Source of the DNA: CAYVZU01 sp964455935
GTDB taxonomy: Bacteria > Fibrobacterota > CAYVZU01
Length of the DNA: 64,000 bases
Direction: 5' to 3'
NCBI GenBank assembly: GCA_964455935.1
Contig: CAYVZU010000004.1
Location: forward strand, 1 to 64,000
Of the stretch, positions 25,432 through 34,275 are shown one piece after another. Under the pieces are notes generated by a model. That model made no database searches and had not been told where the DNA came from. It saw only the letters and a list, made by a program, of their open reading frames with translations. The translations under genes and the position numbers were made by a program. The first letter of the stretch is position 1; the number at the start of each line of letters is the position of its first letter.

Positions 25432-26337
25432 ATGGTGAGTGCGCGCACATACCGCCTGCTCCGGATCCTGATCCCGCTTTTTCTTCTTGTTCTGGCCCGC
25501 GGCTTCATTGGGAAAACCGTGGAGGAGGTTCGAGACGCGTACAGCCTTCTGCAATTCGAGCGCCATCGAATCGAAAACTCGGGTGTGCGCACGCGCGGAC
25601 TCCCGGAACTCAAGGCCGACTTTGAAGCCTTGGCCCGCAAGAAGGCCCAGGTTTCCTCGTCGCTATTCGCGGTCAGCAGTGAAGCTTCGCTTTACGATCT
25701 GCTGTTCCTGAAAGCCGAAGAGGCCGGCGCTATTATCATATCGGTTTCCTCGCGCCCCAAGCGCCGCTGCGCGGGGTACGACGAGCTGCCTCTTCAGTTG
25801 CGCGCCCGGGGCGCCTACCATGATCTGGCCTTGCTGGTAAACAGGATCGAAACATCGAGCCGACTGCTCCACATCGGGGAGTTGCGCATGTCGGTGGACG
25901 GCCGGGGCGAACTGACGGCGGATATGGACGTGACCGCGTACCTGCAATCCGCGGATTCCACGAAGACCGCCGGCCCGCGACGGTCCTCGCCGGCCCCGGC
26001 CTACCTCGCGGCACTCCAGAAAGCGCTGGCCGTGCGCACCATGAAGCCGGCATTCTCCTATGCGGCAACCGGAGGCGATCCGTTCTCGGCCCTGCCGGTC
26101 CGCAGATCCGGCGCAAAAGCAACGGGTATGGCCTCCGAGGCCCCCAATGTCAAGCTCAAGGGAATCCTCTGGAAGCAACCACCGCTTGCGGTTTTGGAAT
26201 CCCTCGATGGTCAGACCCTGATCCTCCGTGAAGGCGATGAAATCGGCGGCTACAAGGTGCAATCGATTCTGCGCTCGGCCGTAAATCTGGTGGGGCCCAA
26301 GGGGACCCATGTTCTGGAACAGTATCAGCAGAAATAG
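25432..26337 (+). CDS. PilO-PilP-like (GspM-GspC-like) alignment protein
   Basis: A protein of 301 residues. A short cytoplasmic start and one membrane helix (LLRILIPLFLLVLARGF) are followed by a coiled coil. A PilO-like ferredoxin-fold domain covers residues about 70-175 (SSEASLYDLLFLKAEEAG, then LPLQLRARGAYHDLALLVNRIE). After a flexible linker, the last 60 residues resemble PilP/GspC homology domains (VKLKGILWKQPPLAVLESLDG, then LREGDEIGGYKVQSI). PilP normally contacts the secretin, so this may be a natural PilO-PilP fusion linking the inner and outer complexes. The start at 25432 directly follows the previous stop, and the longer frame overlaps it. Confidence 0.75.
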   Translation: MVSARTYRLLRILIPLFLLVLARGFIGKTVEEVRDAYSLLQFERHRIENSGVRTRGLPELKADFEALARKKAQVSSSLFAVSSEASLYDLLFLKAEEAGAIIISVSSRPKRRCAGYDELPLQLRARGAYHDLALLVNRIETSSRLLHIGELRMSVDGRGELTADMDVTAYLQSADSTKTAGPRRSSPAPAYLAALQKALAVRTMKPAFSYAATGGDPFSALPVRRSGAKATGMASEAPNVKLKGILWKQPPLAVLESLDGQTLILREGDEIGGYKVQSILRSAVNLVGPKGTHVLEQYQQK

Positions 26338-26427
26338 CATGCCGGTCGGGAACCCACGATATGAAAACTATGCTTTGCTTTCCGACCGCTGAAGCTCGGC
26401 GATTCCTTGGCCGCTAACCCTCTTTTT

Positions 26428-27771
26428 ATGCTCTTTCGCACGCGTTCGAACGAATCCGGTTCCGCCATGGTACTCGCGATTGGGGTGGGAACCATCGTTC
26501 TGCTGCTTGTATTTGGTTGGGCCGCTTTTTCGGTGCGACAGACCCGTTCGGGCTTGCACGATGAAAGCGAGCTGCGCGCCCGCTATGCCGCCGAATCCGT
26601 GATCAGCAAATCCGTGTATGCTCTAATGGCCGCCCAAGCCGGTGTGCCCTTCGTGGATACCATTAAAATCGCGGGCGATTCTGTTTTGGAGCAGATGATT
26701 GACTACTCGGATTCGGTCCATTCAAGCTCCGCCTCGGCAATGCTGGCCCATAAAGGGCCTTTTCTTCGCATCAGAGCCACGGGCCGCTCCAAACAAAACC
26801 AGTGCATTGTCGAAGCCCAGTTTGGCCGCGAACTCTCAGCGGAGTTCCGCTATGCCCTGATCCTCACCGATGCGCGGCCCTTGAAGATCAACAACGGGCT
26901 TGTCCGGGGCGACATCCAGGCCCCTTTCCCGCCGGCCGGCCAATTCGAGGGCAAATACCAGAAGGGGGCTTCTTGGCCAAATGTGGATTTCGCACCCTTT
27001 CTGAATGTGATGGGAAGATTTGGCAACCGAATCAGGGCCCCGCAGCCGGGCGACAGCATTGTGGCCGGGCCCAAGGCTTACTCGCGAAAAAATCCTGTCC
27101 CGCTCAAACAGAACGCCGTGTTGTTTGTGGATGGGCCAATGCTGATCGACAATCCGCCGCCCTCCCCCGAAATGGTTCTGGAGGGACCGGCGACCCTTAT
27201 CGTCACCCGGGATCTTCAAATCTCCGGAAATGTGCGCCTGGACAATCTGGAAATTCTGGTCCGTGGACGGGTAAACTGCTTTGATCAGGCCCGGTTTCGC
27301 AACGTCACGATCTGCTCCCAAGGCACCATCTACTTCGACGATCAGGTGCGCTTCTGGGGGAGCCTGTATGCGGGCGAAAGCATCATTCTCAACAACCAGG
27401 CATATGCCGAATCGCCCACACTGGCCTTCATTGCAGGGGCGGGAAAGCCGGCCCGCAGCTTCTTCCTGGGACAGGAAGCGCGGTTTGAAGGTGTAATGGT
27501 CTGCAAGGATAACCGGATCCCTTCAGGCATCGCAAAGACCGCGCTCTTCACCGGCGTTTTATACACCCTGGGCCCCCTCGCGCTGGAGGGCACGGTCCAC
27601 GGATGCGTGGCCGCACGGTCTTTAGTCAACGACTTCGCGCCCGGACAGAATGCTCTCTGGAACGGTCGGATCATGCGCAACCAATTATCGCCTCATTTCG
27701 TTTTGCCGGTCACCTTTGGAAAGCCCGGCCAAGATTACAAATTGATGAAGTGGACCGAGGCGCGCCAATGA
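26428..27771 (+). CDS. PilX-like protein with beta-helix-like polymer body
   Basis: A protein of 447 residues. A short leader before a hydrophobic helix (SGSAMVLAIGVGTIVLLLVFGWAAF) gives a pilin-like N-terminus without the Glu5 of major pilins, as in PilX/GspK minor components. The body from about 260 has regular short repeats (LIVTRDLQISGNVRLDNLEI and RFRNVTICSQGTIYFDDQV), like polymer-forming beta-helix/bactofilin-type folds. The start at 26428 (ATG) is preferred over a TTG at 26407. The stop overlaps the next prepilin gene (ATGA). It is probably the tip or priming subunit. The beta-helix assignment is based on repeat rhythm only. Confidence 0.65.
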   Translation: MLFRTRSNESGSAMVLAIGVGTIVLLLVFGWAAFSVRQTRSGLHDESELRARYAAESVISKSVYALMAAQAGVPFVDTIKIAGDSVLEQMIDYSDSVHSSSASAMLAHKGPFLRIRATGRSKQNQCIVEAQFGRELSAEFRYALILTDARPLKINNGLVRGDIQAPFPPAGQFEGKYQKGASWPNVDFAPFLNVMGRFGNRIRAPQPGDSIVAGPKAYSRKNPVPLKQNAVLFVDGPMLIDNPPPSPEMVLEGPATLIVTRDLQISGNVRLDNLEILVRGRVNCFDQARFRNVTICSQGTIYFDDQVRFWGSLYAGESIILNNQAYAESPTLAFIAGAGKPARSFFLGQEARFEGVMVCKDNRIPSGIAKTALFTGVLYTLGPLALEGTVHGCVAARSLVNDFAPGQNALWNGRIMRNQLSPHFVLPVTFGKPGQDYKLMKWTEARQ

Positions 27772-28148
27772 AGAAGTCGCCTGGATTTACGCTGATCGAG
27801 GTCGTGGTTGCCGTGGTTGTTTTTGCCCTCATGATCACACCCGCAATCGGGGTGCTCTATGCCGAAGGCAAGCTGCAGCGCAAATACCAGGAAAAAAGCC
27901 GGGCCATGCTGATTGCCAAGTCCGAGATCGAACGATGGAAAGCCTGGCCCGGCGACTTGAAGGAGTTCGAGCGTCCGGTGGTCAGCAATGGCCGAACCTG
28001 GCATGTGACTCTTTCCGTAGAGCCCAGCGAAGAAGCTCTACGCATCGGCCGGCGCATCATTCGCCCGGAATTCATCACGGTATCCGTCGTAAACGAGAAC
28101 GGGAACGCCCTGGCGGAGTTTCGGGTCATGCGGGAGCCGTATCGATGA
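27768..28148 (+). CDS. Type IV prepilin-like protein (PilV/GspI-like)
   Basis: A prepilin of 126 residues. A short basic leader MKKSPG is followed by the class III signal and hydrophobic helix FTLIEVVVAVVVFALMITPA. A prepilin peptidase would cut after Gly6, leaving N-terminal Phe and Glu5. The globular part is about 95 residues with an IERWKAW start, as in PilV/GspI minor pilins. Both ends overlap neighbouring genes by ATGA, so the three minor pilins are co-translated. Confidence 0.88.
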   Translation: MKKSPGFTLIEVVVAVVVFALMITPAIGVLYAEGKLQRKYQEKSRAMLIAKSEIERWKAWPGDLKEFERPVVSNGRTWHVTLSVEPSEEALRIGRRIIRPEFITVSVVNENGNALAEFRVMREPYR

Positions 28149-28753
28149 AGAACATATGCGGGACCGCAAAGCAGACACCGCCTGCAGATTTCCGGCCACG
28201 GAGCATCATTCTGCGGCGGCTGTATTTCCGCCGCGGATTCGCCCTGATCGAATTGCTGGTGGCCCTCTCCCTTCTGGGGCTGGTGAGCGTTATGGTGTTT
28301 TCCTTTCACCAATTTACGCAGAGGTACGTTTTTTCCCGGCAGAAGAGCGCCCTTGCCTTTGAACAATCGCAGGCACTGCTGCGCAGCGCAAGTCGCAACA
28401 TCCGCCTCAGTCGCGCCACTCTCTTGCTTGCGCCGCAGCAATGGGATTTCGTCCGCGCCGACGGCGAGACCTGTTCATACTCGTTCGGAGACAATGTCCT
28501 TCGGTTTGACTCCACGGTAGTTCTGCGCGACAGCTCCGTCACAATCAGCTTCACGGGATTTGGCCAGGACAGCCTGCTCGATCTCAACCGCGATCAAATG
28601 CTGGACTTCAAGGAAATGGATCTGGATGCCGACGGAAAACTCGAACCTCCCGAGACCGGCCGGATCGAACGGATCCGGGTGACAATCATGCCCAAAGCCA
28701 AAGGCGAGGACTTCATTCTGTTGAGTGAAGAAGCAATCCGCAATCGGATGTAA
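28145..28753 (+). CDS. Type IV prepilin-like protein (PilW/GspJ-like)
   Basis: A minor pilin of 202 residues with an unusually long leader (about 30 residues) before the processing site RG/FALIELLVALSLLGLVSVMV. The globular domain ends in a Ca-binding-looking acidic stretch (DLNRDQMLDFKEMDLDADGK), which resembles an EF-hand-like or dockerin-like loop. GspJ proteins are the closest in size. The start overlaps the previous stop. The long leader could hint that the true start is later, but no better start codon is seen. Confidence 0.82.
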   Translation: MKNICGTAKQTPPADFRPRSIILRRLYFRRGFALIELLVALSLLGLVSVMVFSFHQFTQRYVFSRQKSALAFEQSQALLRSASRNIRLSRATLLLAPQQWDFVRADGETCSYSFGDNVLRFDSTVVLRDSSVTISFTGFGQDSLLDLNRDQMLDFKEMDLDADGKLEPPETGRIERIRVTIMPKAKGEDFILLSEEAIRNRM

Positions 28754-28838
28754 CAGGGCTAATCAGACTCACGGGCAAACGGGTATTCCAAACCGGAAAA
28801 GGGACTGCAAACATTGTCCTGCGCCCTGAGGTGTTGGG

Positions 28839-29064
28839 GAGTATGCCTGGAACCCGCGTAATTCGACCAATGGCGGGGCAGCCTGGGAAACCCGGGCATC
28901 CGGCACATATCAGGATTTGCGCTCGGTTTGTTTTGCGAATGCGCAGAACTGATGGGTCGCCGGCGACAACGGAGTAATTCTGGCAACATCAAATGGCGGC
29001 GCGACCTGGATTGCTCGATGCGACCAATGGCTGGATTGTCGGCGACGCTGGAACCGTTCTAAAA
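28839..29064 (+). pseudogene. Broken Ycf48-like (BNR-type beta-propeller) fragment
   Basis: Translation gives STNGGAAWETRASGTYQDLR, then SVCFANAQN, a TGA stop at 28950-28952, and WVAGDNGVILATSNGGATW. After about 29012 the pattern continues in the +1 frame as DATNGWIVGDAGTVLK. The repeated WVAGDNG / NGGATW words are those of photosystem-II-assembly-factor-like (Ycf48) propeller repeats, which are common in secreted proteins of uncultured bacteria. One stop and one frameshift within 230 bases, and no start codon or ribosome-binding site, mark it as a decayed remnant. The rest of the original gene is missing from the window. Confidence 0.7.
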
Positions 29065-29098
29065 GTTCAAAAGCAAGCGGAAGTCGCGGATAAATTTC

Positions 29099-29131
29099 GT
29101 GCGGAGACGTTGCCAGGCAACGTCTCCGCAC
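29099..29131. repeat. Perfect 33-base palindrome between convergent genes
   Basis: GTGCGGAGACGTTGCC, a single A, then the exact complement (16-base arms). It lies 20 bases downstream of the gdhA stop codon and after the prepilin operon on the other strand, so it could act as a bidirectional terminator. Its words (AGACGTTGC/GCAACGTCT) resemble dispersed palindromic repeats known in several bacterial phyla. No other copy is present in this window. Confidence 0.7.
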
Positions 29132-29150
29132 GATCTGAAAATGTTGCCGG

Positions 29151-30488
29151 CTACACCAATCCCTGGGCCAGCATGGCTTTGGCGACCTTCATGAACCCGG
29201 CGATATTGGCTCCAAGCACGTAATTGCCCTTCTGGCCGTACTCCTCCGAAGCCAACAGCGCTGCCGTGTGGATCGACTTCATGATTGTCTCGAGCCGCTT
29301 GTCCACTTCCTCACGCGTCCACGAAAGGTGCATGGAGTTCTGCGCCATCTCAAGCCCCGAGGTGGCCACTCCGCCCGCGTTGGCCGCTTTGCCGGGCCCA
29401 TAAAGAACTTTGGCCTGCAGGAAGCGCTTCACACCCTTGGGATCCGTGGGCATATTGGCGCCTTCGCTGATCACATAACAGCCATTGTCGATCAGTGTCT
29501 TGGCATCGTCTCCGCTGATTTCATTCTGTGTAGCGCTGGGAAAGGCAGCCTGGCAGGGAATTCCCCAAGGCTTCTTGCCGGCATAATACTTTGCGCTTTT
29601 AAACTTGGAGGCATACTCCTTGATTCGGCCGCGCTTTTCGTTTTTGAGGTCCATGACAAAGGCCAGTTTTTCCTCATCGACCCCGTCCGGATCGTGGATA
29701 AATCCATCGGAGTCCGAAAGCGTCACGACTTTTCCGCCCAGCTGATTGACCTTTTCGACCGTATACTGGGCCACGTTTCCGGCGCCGGAGACCACAACGG
29801 TTTTGCCATGAAAATCCTCGCCCCGCGTCTTGAGCATTTCAAGAGCAAAGTAGGTTGCCCCATAGCCGGTTGCTTCGGGCCGGATCAAAGAGCCGCCCCA
29901 CGCCAGGCCTTTGCCGGTGAGAGTCCCACTAAACTCATTCTTCAGCCGTTTGTATTGGCCAAACATATAACCGATTTCACGGCCACCCACGCCAATGTCC
30001 CCCGCCGGGACGTCGGTGCGCGGGCCAATGTGGCGGAACAGCTCGGTCATGAATGATTGGCAGAACCGCATGACTTCATTGTCCGATTTGCCCTTAGGAT
30101 CAAAATCCGATCCGCCTTTTCCACCGCCCATGGGAATCGTCGTGAGCGAGTTTTTAAAGATCTGTTCGAAACCCAAAAATTTGAGGATGCCCAGATTCAC
30201 GCTGGGATGGAACCGCAGGCCGCCCTTGTAGGGACCAATCGCGCTGTTGAACTCGACACGGTAACCGCGATTGACCTGGACCTGGCCTTTGTCGTCGAAC
30301 CAGGGCACGCGAAAAAGAATGGTCCGCTCGGGTTCGATCAGGCGCTCCACAATCTTGGCGCGGGCAAATTCGGGGTGGCGATCCAATGCGGGTTCAATCG
30401 ACTCAAGAACTTCTTCAACGGCTTGGTGGAACTCGGGTTCGGAGGGATTCTTGGTTTTGACCAGTTCGACAATCTGCTTGACGGACAT
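29151..30488 (-). CDS. gdhA: Glutamate dehydrogenase, hexameric bacterial type
   Basis: A cytoplasmic enzyme of 445 residues interconverting 2-oxoglutarate plus ammonia and glutamate, probably NADP-linked. Substrate-site stretches are clear: GPYKGGLRFHPSVN, PMGGGKGGSDFDPKGKSD and DVPAGDIGVGGREIG. The Rossmann motif is VVSGAGNVAQ. Length and insert pattern are those of the 450-residue small GDH family (E. coli GdhA type). The start at 30488 has AGGAG upstream. An in-frame extension to 30527 has none. A LysR-family regulator on the same strand lies 125 bases upstream and may control it. Confidence 0.95.
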   Translation of the reverse strand: MSVKQIVELVKTKNPSEPEFHQAVEEVLESIEPALDRHPEFARAKIVERLIEPERTILFRVPWFDDKGQVQVNRGYRVEFNSAIGPYKGGLRFHPSVNLGILKFLGFEQIFKNSLTTIPMGGGKGGSDFDPKGKSDNEVMRFCQSFMTELFRHIGPRTDVPAGDIGVGGREIGYMFGQYKRLKNEFSGTLTGKGLAWGGSLIRPEATGYGATYFALEMLKTRGEDFHGKTVVVSGAGNVAQYTVEKVNQLGGKVVTLSDSDGFIHDPDGVDEEKLAFVMDLKNEKRGRIKEYASKFKSAKYYAGKKPWGIPCQAAFPSATQNEISGDDAKTLIDNGCYVISEGANMPTDPKGVKRFLQAKVLYGPGKAANAGGVATSGLEMAQNSMHLSWTREEVDKRLETIMKSIHTAALLASEEYGQKGNYVLGANIAGFMKVAKAMLAQGLV

Positions 30489-30613
30489 GCAGGCTCCTTT
30501 TGGCGTTACGGCCATCTCCAGACCCATCGCATGGCGGTCGGCTGGGATTGGCCTTGGGTTGAAATTATTGCGATCAGTGACATTTGAATTCCAGGTTAGG
30601 GTCGGCGCATGAT

Positions 30614-31498
30614 TTAATCCGCCGAGGACTTGAGCATGTCCACGAAGCGTTGGAGATTGGGGCTGAAGCGCTTTCCCCGGAGGTGAATGATTCCCAACGG
30701 ACGTTTGAAATCTCCGGGGTTCAGACGCACGGCAGCCAGCATCTTCGTCTTGAGTTCGTTCTCCAGAGTCGGCTGCGGGAGAATGGAGATTCCCAGCCCG
30801 GCTTCAATGGCCCGTTTGATCGCTTCGATGTTGTCAAACTCAAGAACCACGTTCACATCCACACCATTGTGACGCAGATAGCGGTCGACCTCGCGCCGGA
30901 TCCCCAAATCGCGGTCCAAACCCACAAACCGGTTTCCGGCGATTCGATTGAGTGCGATCTCTTTGCGCTTGGCCAGCTCGTGATCGGGCCGGCAGGCCAG
31001 CACCATGGTCTCGGATTGCCAGGGAATGACCTCCAGATGGCGATCGGATTGCGGGAAGGAGACAATGCCGATATCGACGTCCTCGTTGCGCACGCACTCG
31101 TAAATACGGCTGGGATGCATGTATTCAAGTTGAACTTTGGCAAGGGGGCAGATCTCGGAGAACTGCTTGCAATATTGGTTCATCATCCGGAAGCCCACCG
31201 AGTAAATGCAGGCCACGTGCACGACCGCGCTGAGGGTGTCGTGAAAGCTTTTCACCTGCATTTCGAGTTCGCAGTAGCGCTCGATGATTTGGCGGCAGCC
31301 ATCGTAGAAAACCTTTCCTTCCGACGACAGCTTCCAGGGCCGCGTAGTTCGTTCGATCAGTTTCAGGCCCAAATGGTTCTCGAGCTGCTGGACCGTCTGG
31401 CTGATCGTGGATTGGGTGACCCTGCACTCTTTGGCCGCTGCCGTGAAGCTGTGCAGACGTACCGCATCGCAGAACATTTTGAGAGCTTCGATTTGCAT
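30614..31498 (-). CDS. LysR-family transcriptional regulator
   Basis: A DNA-binding protein of 294 residues. The N-terminal winged HTH covers residues 1-60 (FCDAVRLHSFTAAAKECRVTQ, then STISQTVQQLENHLGL). A typical periplasmic-binding-fold effector domain (VVHVACIYSVGF, VRNEDVDIGIVSFP) follows. Such proteins bind a small molecule to switch nearby promoters. It lies directly upstream of gdhA in the same direction and diverges from ktrB. The start at 31498 has AAAAGGA upstream and a promoter 27 bases before it. The effector is unknown. Confidence 0.9.
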   Translation of the reverse strand: MQIEALKMFCDAVRLHSFTAAAKECRVTQSTISQTVQQLENHLGLKLIERTTRPWKLSSEGKVFYDGCRQIIERYCELEMQVKSFHDTLSAVVHVACIYSVGFRMMNQYCKQFSEICPLAKVQLEYMHPSRIYECVRNEDVDIGIVSFPQSDRHLEVIPWQSETMVLACRPDHELAKRKEIALNRIAGNRFVGLDRDLGIRREVDRYLRHNGVDVNVVLEFDNIEAIKRAIEAGLGISILPQPTLENELKTKMLAAVRLNPGDFKRPLGIIHLRGKRFSPNLQRFVDMLKSSAD

Positions 31499-31525
31499 GC
31501 AAGATTCCTTTTGATTATGCTGAGC

Positions 31526-31555
31526 AATATAAAATATTAATAAAACTAATGTAAA
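31526..31555 (-). promoter_or_regulatory. Candidate promoter of the lysR gene
   Basis: On the minus strand there is TTTACA (31555-31550), an 18-base AT-rich spacer and TATATT (31531-31526), just upstream of the LysR start. LysR proteins usually bind near their own divergent promoter, so the stretch up to the ktrB start could also hold its operator. Confidence 0.5.
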
Positions 31556-31655
31556 GCTCGGGTCGGGAAGAAGGAATTGCCGCACCGCCAACCCATCCTG
31601 AACAGCGGCAAATAGCTATTTTCCAATACTCCAATTACGATTATCTCCAAATCAT

Positions 31656-33395
31656 ATGGACGAATATTATTATCCTTGGGCCGTTCCGTGGGCGCGATGG
31701 CTTAACCGCATTCTCATGTTGGTGGGGCTTGTCTCCGGCGCCGCGCTTGTAGCGCGGTACGGTTTTGAGTTTTCCGCCGCAATGATGGATCGACTGGACG
31801 GGCTTCTCCCTCCGGTTCTTCTTTTCTTCGCGGCTCAGCATGGGATCAAAATCCTCCTGAGTCGAAGCAAGCCGCTTTTTTTACGCAGTCATGGTCTTGA
31901 AACGGCCCTGGTGCTGCTGAGCCTGATCGGAATGGGATTCTACCTCCTCATCGGAGGCCGCAGCAGAAGTCTCCCCTTGCCCTCCGGCACAATCCGGGTA
32001 GCCGCGCAGGTCCTGGTTGCCCTTAGCATTGCCGCAGGTCTGGTCCGGCTTAATCTGCGCATCGCAAATCTGCGCCTGAAACCCTCCACGACCTTTGCGG
32101 CCAGTTTCGTGCTGGTGATTCTGGTTGGGGCAGTCCTGCTGATGTTGCCCAATGCCACGCAACCGGGCCATGGGATTTCCTTCCTGGACGCGCTCTTTAC
32201 GGCCACCAGCGCCACCTGTGTCACGGGACTCACCCTGTTCGACACCGGAACCCATTTTACGCTCCTGGGCCAAACCATTATCCTTGGTTTGATTCAGATC
32301 GGCGGTTTGGGAATTATGACATTTGCCAGTGCCCTGGCCATCTTTCTGGGAATGAGCTTTTCAATCCGAGACCGGATCATGCTGGGCGAAATGGTCAATG
32401 TGGATCAAATTGGCCTGATTTCCCGGACCTTGCGCAACATCGTGTTGATTACCTTCGGCATTGAAGCGGTGGGCGCGTTGATGCTTTCTCTCCTGTGGCG
32501 CAGCGAAGGTTGGGGCTTGGGCCGTCTGGCCTATAATTCGATTTTCCATTCCATTTCAGCGTTCTGCAATGCGGGGTTTTCCTTGTTCGGTTCGAACCTG
32601 TGCGCATACCAAAGCAGGGCCGGCATTCTGTCGGTTTTCTCCGCTCTCATTATTTTCGGCGGCCTTGGTTTTGCCGTGCTAATGGATCTGGGTGGATCGC
32701 ATATTCTGTCCGGGGAAAAAACCGGGTTCCGCAAAATGCGATTGCAGTCCCGCATGGCTCTGCTGATGACCGGATTTCTGATCATTGCCGGAGCGGCGCT
32801 TCTCTACCTGCTTGAAAGGGGCAACCCGGAGTGGACGGGGCGCGAACGATTCTTTTCGGCTTTGTTTACATCCATCACAGCCCGAACGGCGGGGTTCAAC
32901 ACCGTGGATACAGCGGCCCTGTCCATCACATCGGCTTTGGTGCTGGTTGTTCTTATGTTCATCGGCGCTTCTCCGGGCGGAACCGGCGGAGGTATTAAGA
33001 CCACCTCGTTTGGCGTCCTGATCGCGGGGATTGCCGCGATGCTAACGGGGAAAAACCGGATCGTTCTCTTTCGCAGAAACATCCCTTTTGTGGCTCTCAA
33101 CAAGGCACTTATCGTATTCTGCTTCTCGGCTGTGGCGGTCCTTCTTGGCACATTCGTTCTCACGATTACGGAGCGGGCCGACTTCATGGATATCATCTTC
33201 GAGCAGGTCTCGGCCTTTGGAACCGTTGGCCTTTCGCGCGGATTGACGCCCAGGCTGAGCATTGTCGGAAAAATTGTGATTTCAATCACCATGCTGATCG
33301 GCCGGCTGGGGCCGATTACGCTGGCCTATGCAATCGGCGTTTCGCGCGAACGCCAGCGGATTGAATACCCGCAGGAACATGTCATGATCGGCTGA
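31656..33395 (+). CDS. ktrB: KtrB/TrkH-type potassium uptake channel
   Basis: An inner-membrane protein of 579 residues that carries K+ (with Na+ or H+ coupling in the family). Four pore-loop motifs are visible in order: TSATCVTGLTLFD, SAFCNAGFSLFG, TARTAGFNTVD and SAFGTVGLSRG. The glycine in each sits in the selectivity filter. An extra N-terminal region of about 150 residues with more hydrophobic helices precedes the core, longer than a typical 450-residue KtrB. The regulatory RCK subunit KtrA follows 83 bases downstream on the same strand. Confidence 0.92.
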   Translation: MDEYYYPWAVPWARWLNRILMLVGLVSGAALVARYGFEFSAAMMDRLDGLLPPVLLFFAAQHGIKILLSRSKPLFLRSHGLETALVLLSLIGMGFYLLIGGRSRSLPLPSGTIRVAAQVLVALSIAAGLVRLNLRIANLRLKPSTTFAASFVLVILVGAVLLMLPNATQPGHGISFLDALFTATSATCVTGLTLFDTGTHFTLLGQTIILGLIQIGGLGIMTFASALAIFLGMSFSIRDRIMLGEMVNVDQIGLISRTLRNIVLITFGIEAVGALMLSLLWRSEGWGLGRLAYNSIFHSISAFCNAGFSLFGSNLCAYQSRAGILSVFSALIIFGGLGFAVLMDLGGSHILSGEKTGFRKMRLQSRMALLMTGFLIIAGAALLYLLERGNPEWTGRERFFSALFTSITARTAGFNTVDTAALSITSALVLVVLMFIGASPGGTGGGIKTTSFGVLIAGIAAMLTGKNRIVLFRRNIPFVALNKALIVFCFSAVAVLLGTFVLTITERADFMDIIFEQVSAFGTVGLSRGLTPRLSIVGKIVISITMLIGRLGPITLAYAIGVSRERQRIEYPQEHVMIG

Positions 33396-33478
33396 CTTCC
33401 TGCGCCCGGTTGATCCGGGCTTTGCCTTTTGCGTTTAGCGCTTTGCATTTTAAGCATGGGTTTAATACAAGGAGATCT

Positions 33479-34147
33479 ATGGACCGCTATATCGTGATTG
33501 GACTGGGCGTCTTCGGCCGCAACCTGGCATTGAAGCTGATGGAGCGAGGGGCTGAAGTGGTGGCCGTTGATTCTAAGATGGAGTTGATCGAGCAGATCAG
33601 CGACAAAGTCACTTACGCCGCGTGCCTCGATGCCACGGACGAGAAGTCACTGCAGGGCCTAAACCTGGGTGAATTTGAAGCGGCGGCGGTATGCATCGGC
33701 GAAGACTTCGAGGCCAATCTCCTGACATGCGTGTTGCTCAAACAGAATGGCGTGCCCCGGGTTGTGACACGGGCCTCCAATCCCACGCACGTTAAAATTC
33801 TGAAGGCAGTTGGCATCGATCAAATCATTACGCCCGAAGTGGAAGCCGCCGAGCGGCTGGCCAACAGCTTGATCCATGCGCGTCTGCTGGATCTTACGGT
33901 GATCGGCGACACAACGGCAATCGCAAAAGTGGCCGCGCCCCCGGCCTTTGTGGGAAAAACCATCGAGAGCCTGAAGCTGCGGACCAAATACGGGGTAAAT
34001 GTGATTGCGATTCATAAAATGACATCAAAAGACGGCAAAGACACTCGCGAAGAAACCAAAAACGCGAACCCTTCTGCCGAAACCATAATCGAAGCCAGTG
34101 ATATTCTGGTTGTCATCGGCGACAGCGCGAATCTGCGCAAGTTGTAG
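33479..34147 (+). CDS. ktrA: KtrA/TrkA-type RCK regulator of potassium uptake
   Basis: A cytoplasmic ring-forming subunit of 222 residues that gates KtrB in response to nucleotides. An RCK_N Rossmann domain has the motif GLGVFG (residues 8-13) and acidic residues at the end of beta 2 (VVAVDSK). An RCK_C domain follows from about 138 (HARLLDLTVIGDTTAIAKV). The start at 33479 has AAGGAG five bases upstream; the longer frame is unsupported. Length and domain order fit KtrA, not the double-length TrkA. Confidence 0.93.
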   Translation: MDRYIVIGLGVFGRNLALKLMERGAEVVAVDSKMELIEQISDKVTYAACLDATDEKSLQGLNLGEFEAAAVCIGEDFEANLLTCVLLKQNGVPRVVTRASNPTHVKILKAVGIDQIITPEVEAAERLANSLIHARLLDLTVIGDTTAIAKVAAPPAFVGKTIESLKLRTKYGVNVIAIHKMTSKDGKDTREETKNANPSAETIIEASDILVVIGDSANLRKL

Positions 34148-34275
34148 CAAGGATGATTTTAGCAGGATTGCGGGATTGGGCCCGTAGATACCGGATTTCC
34201 ATCAATTCCGCAATCATAGAATGGTCCTCCCAAATAGGATTATGACCGTCCGTTTGTTTTGAAGGAAAGAGCTGT

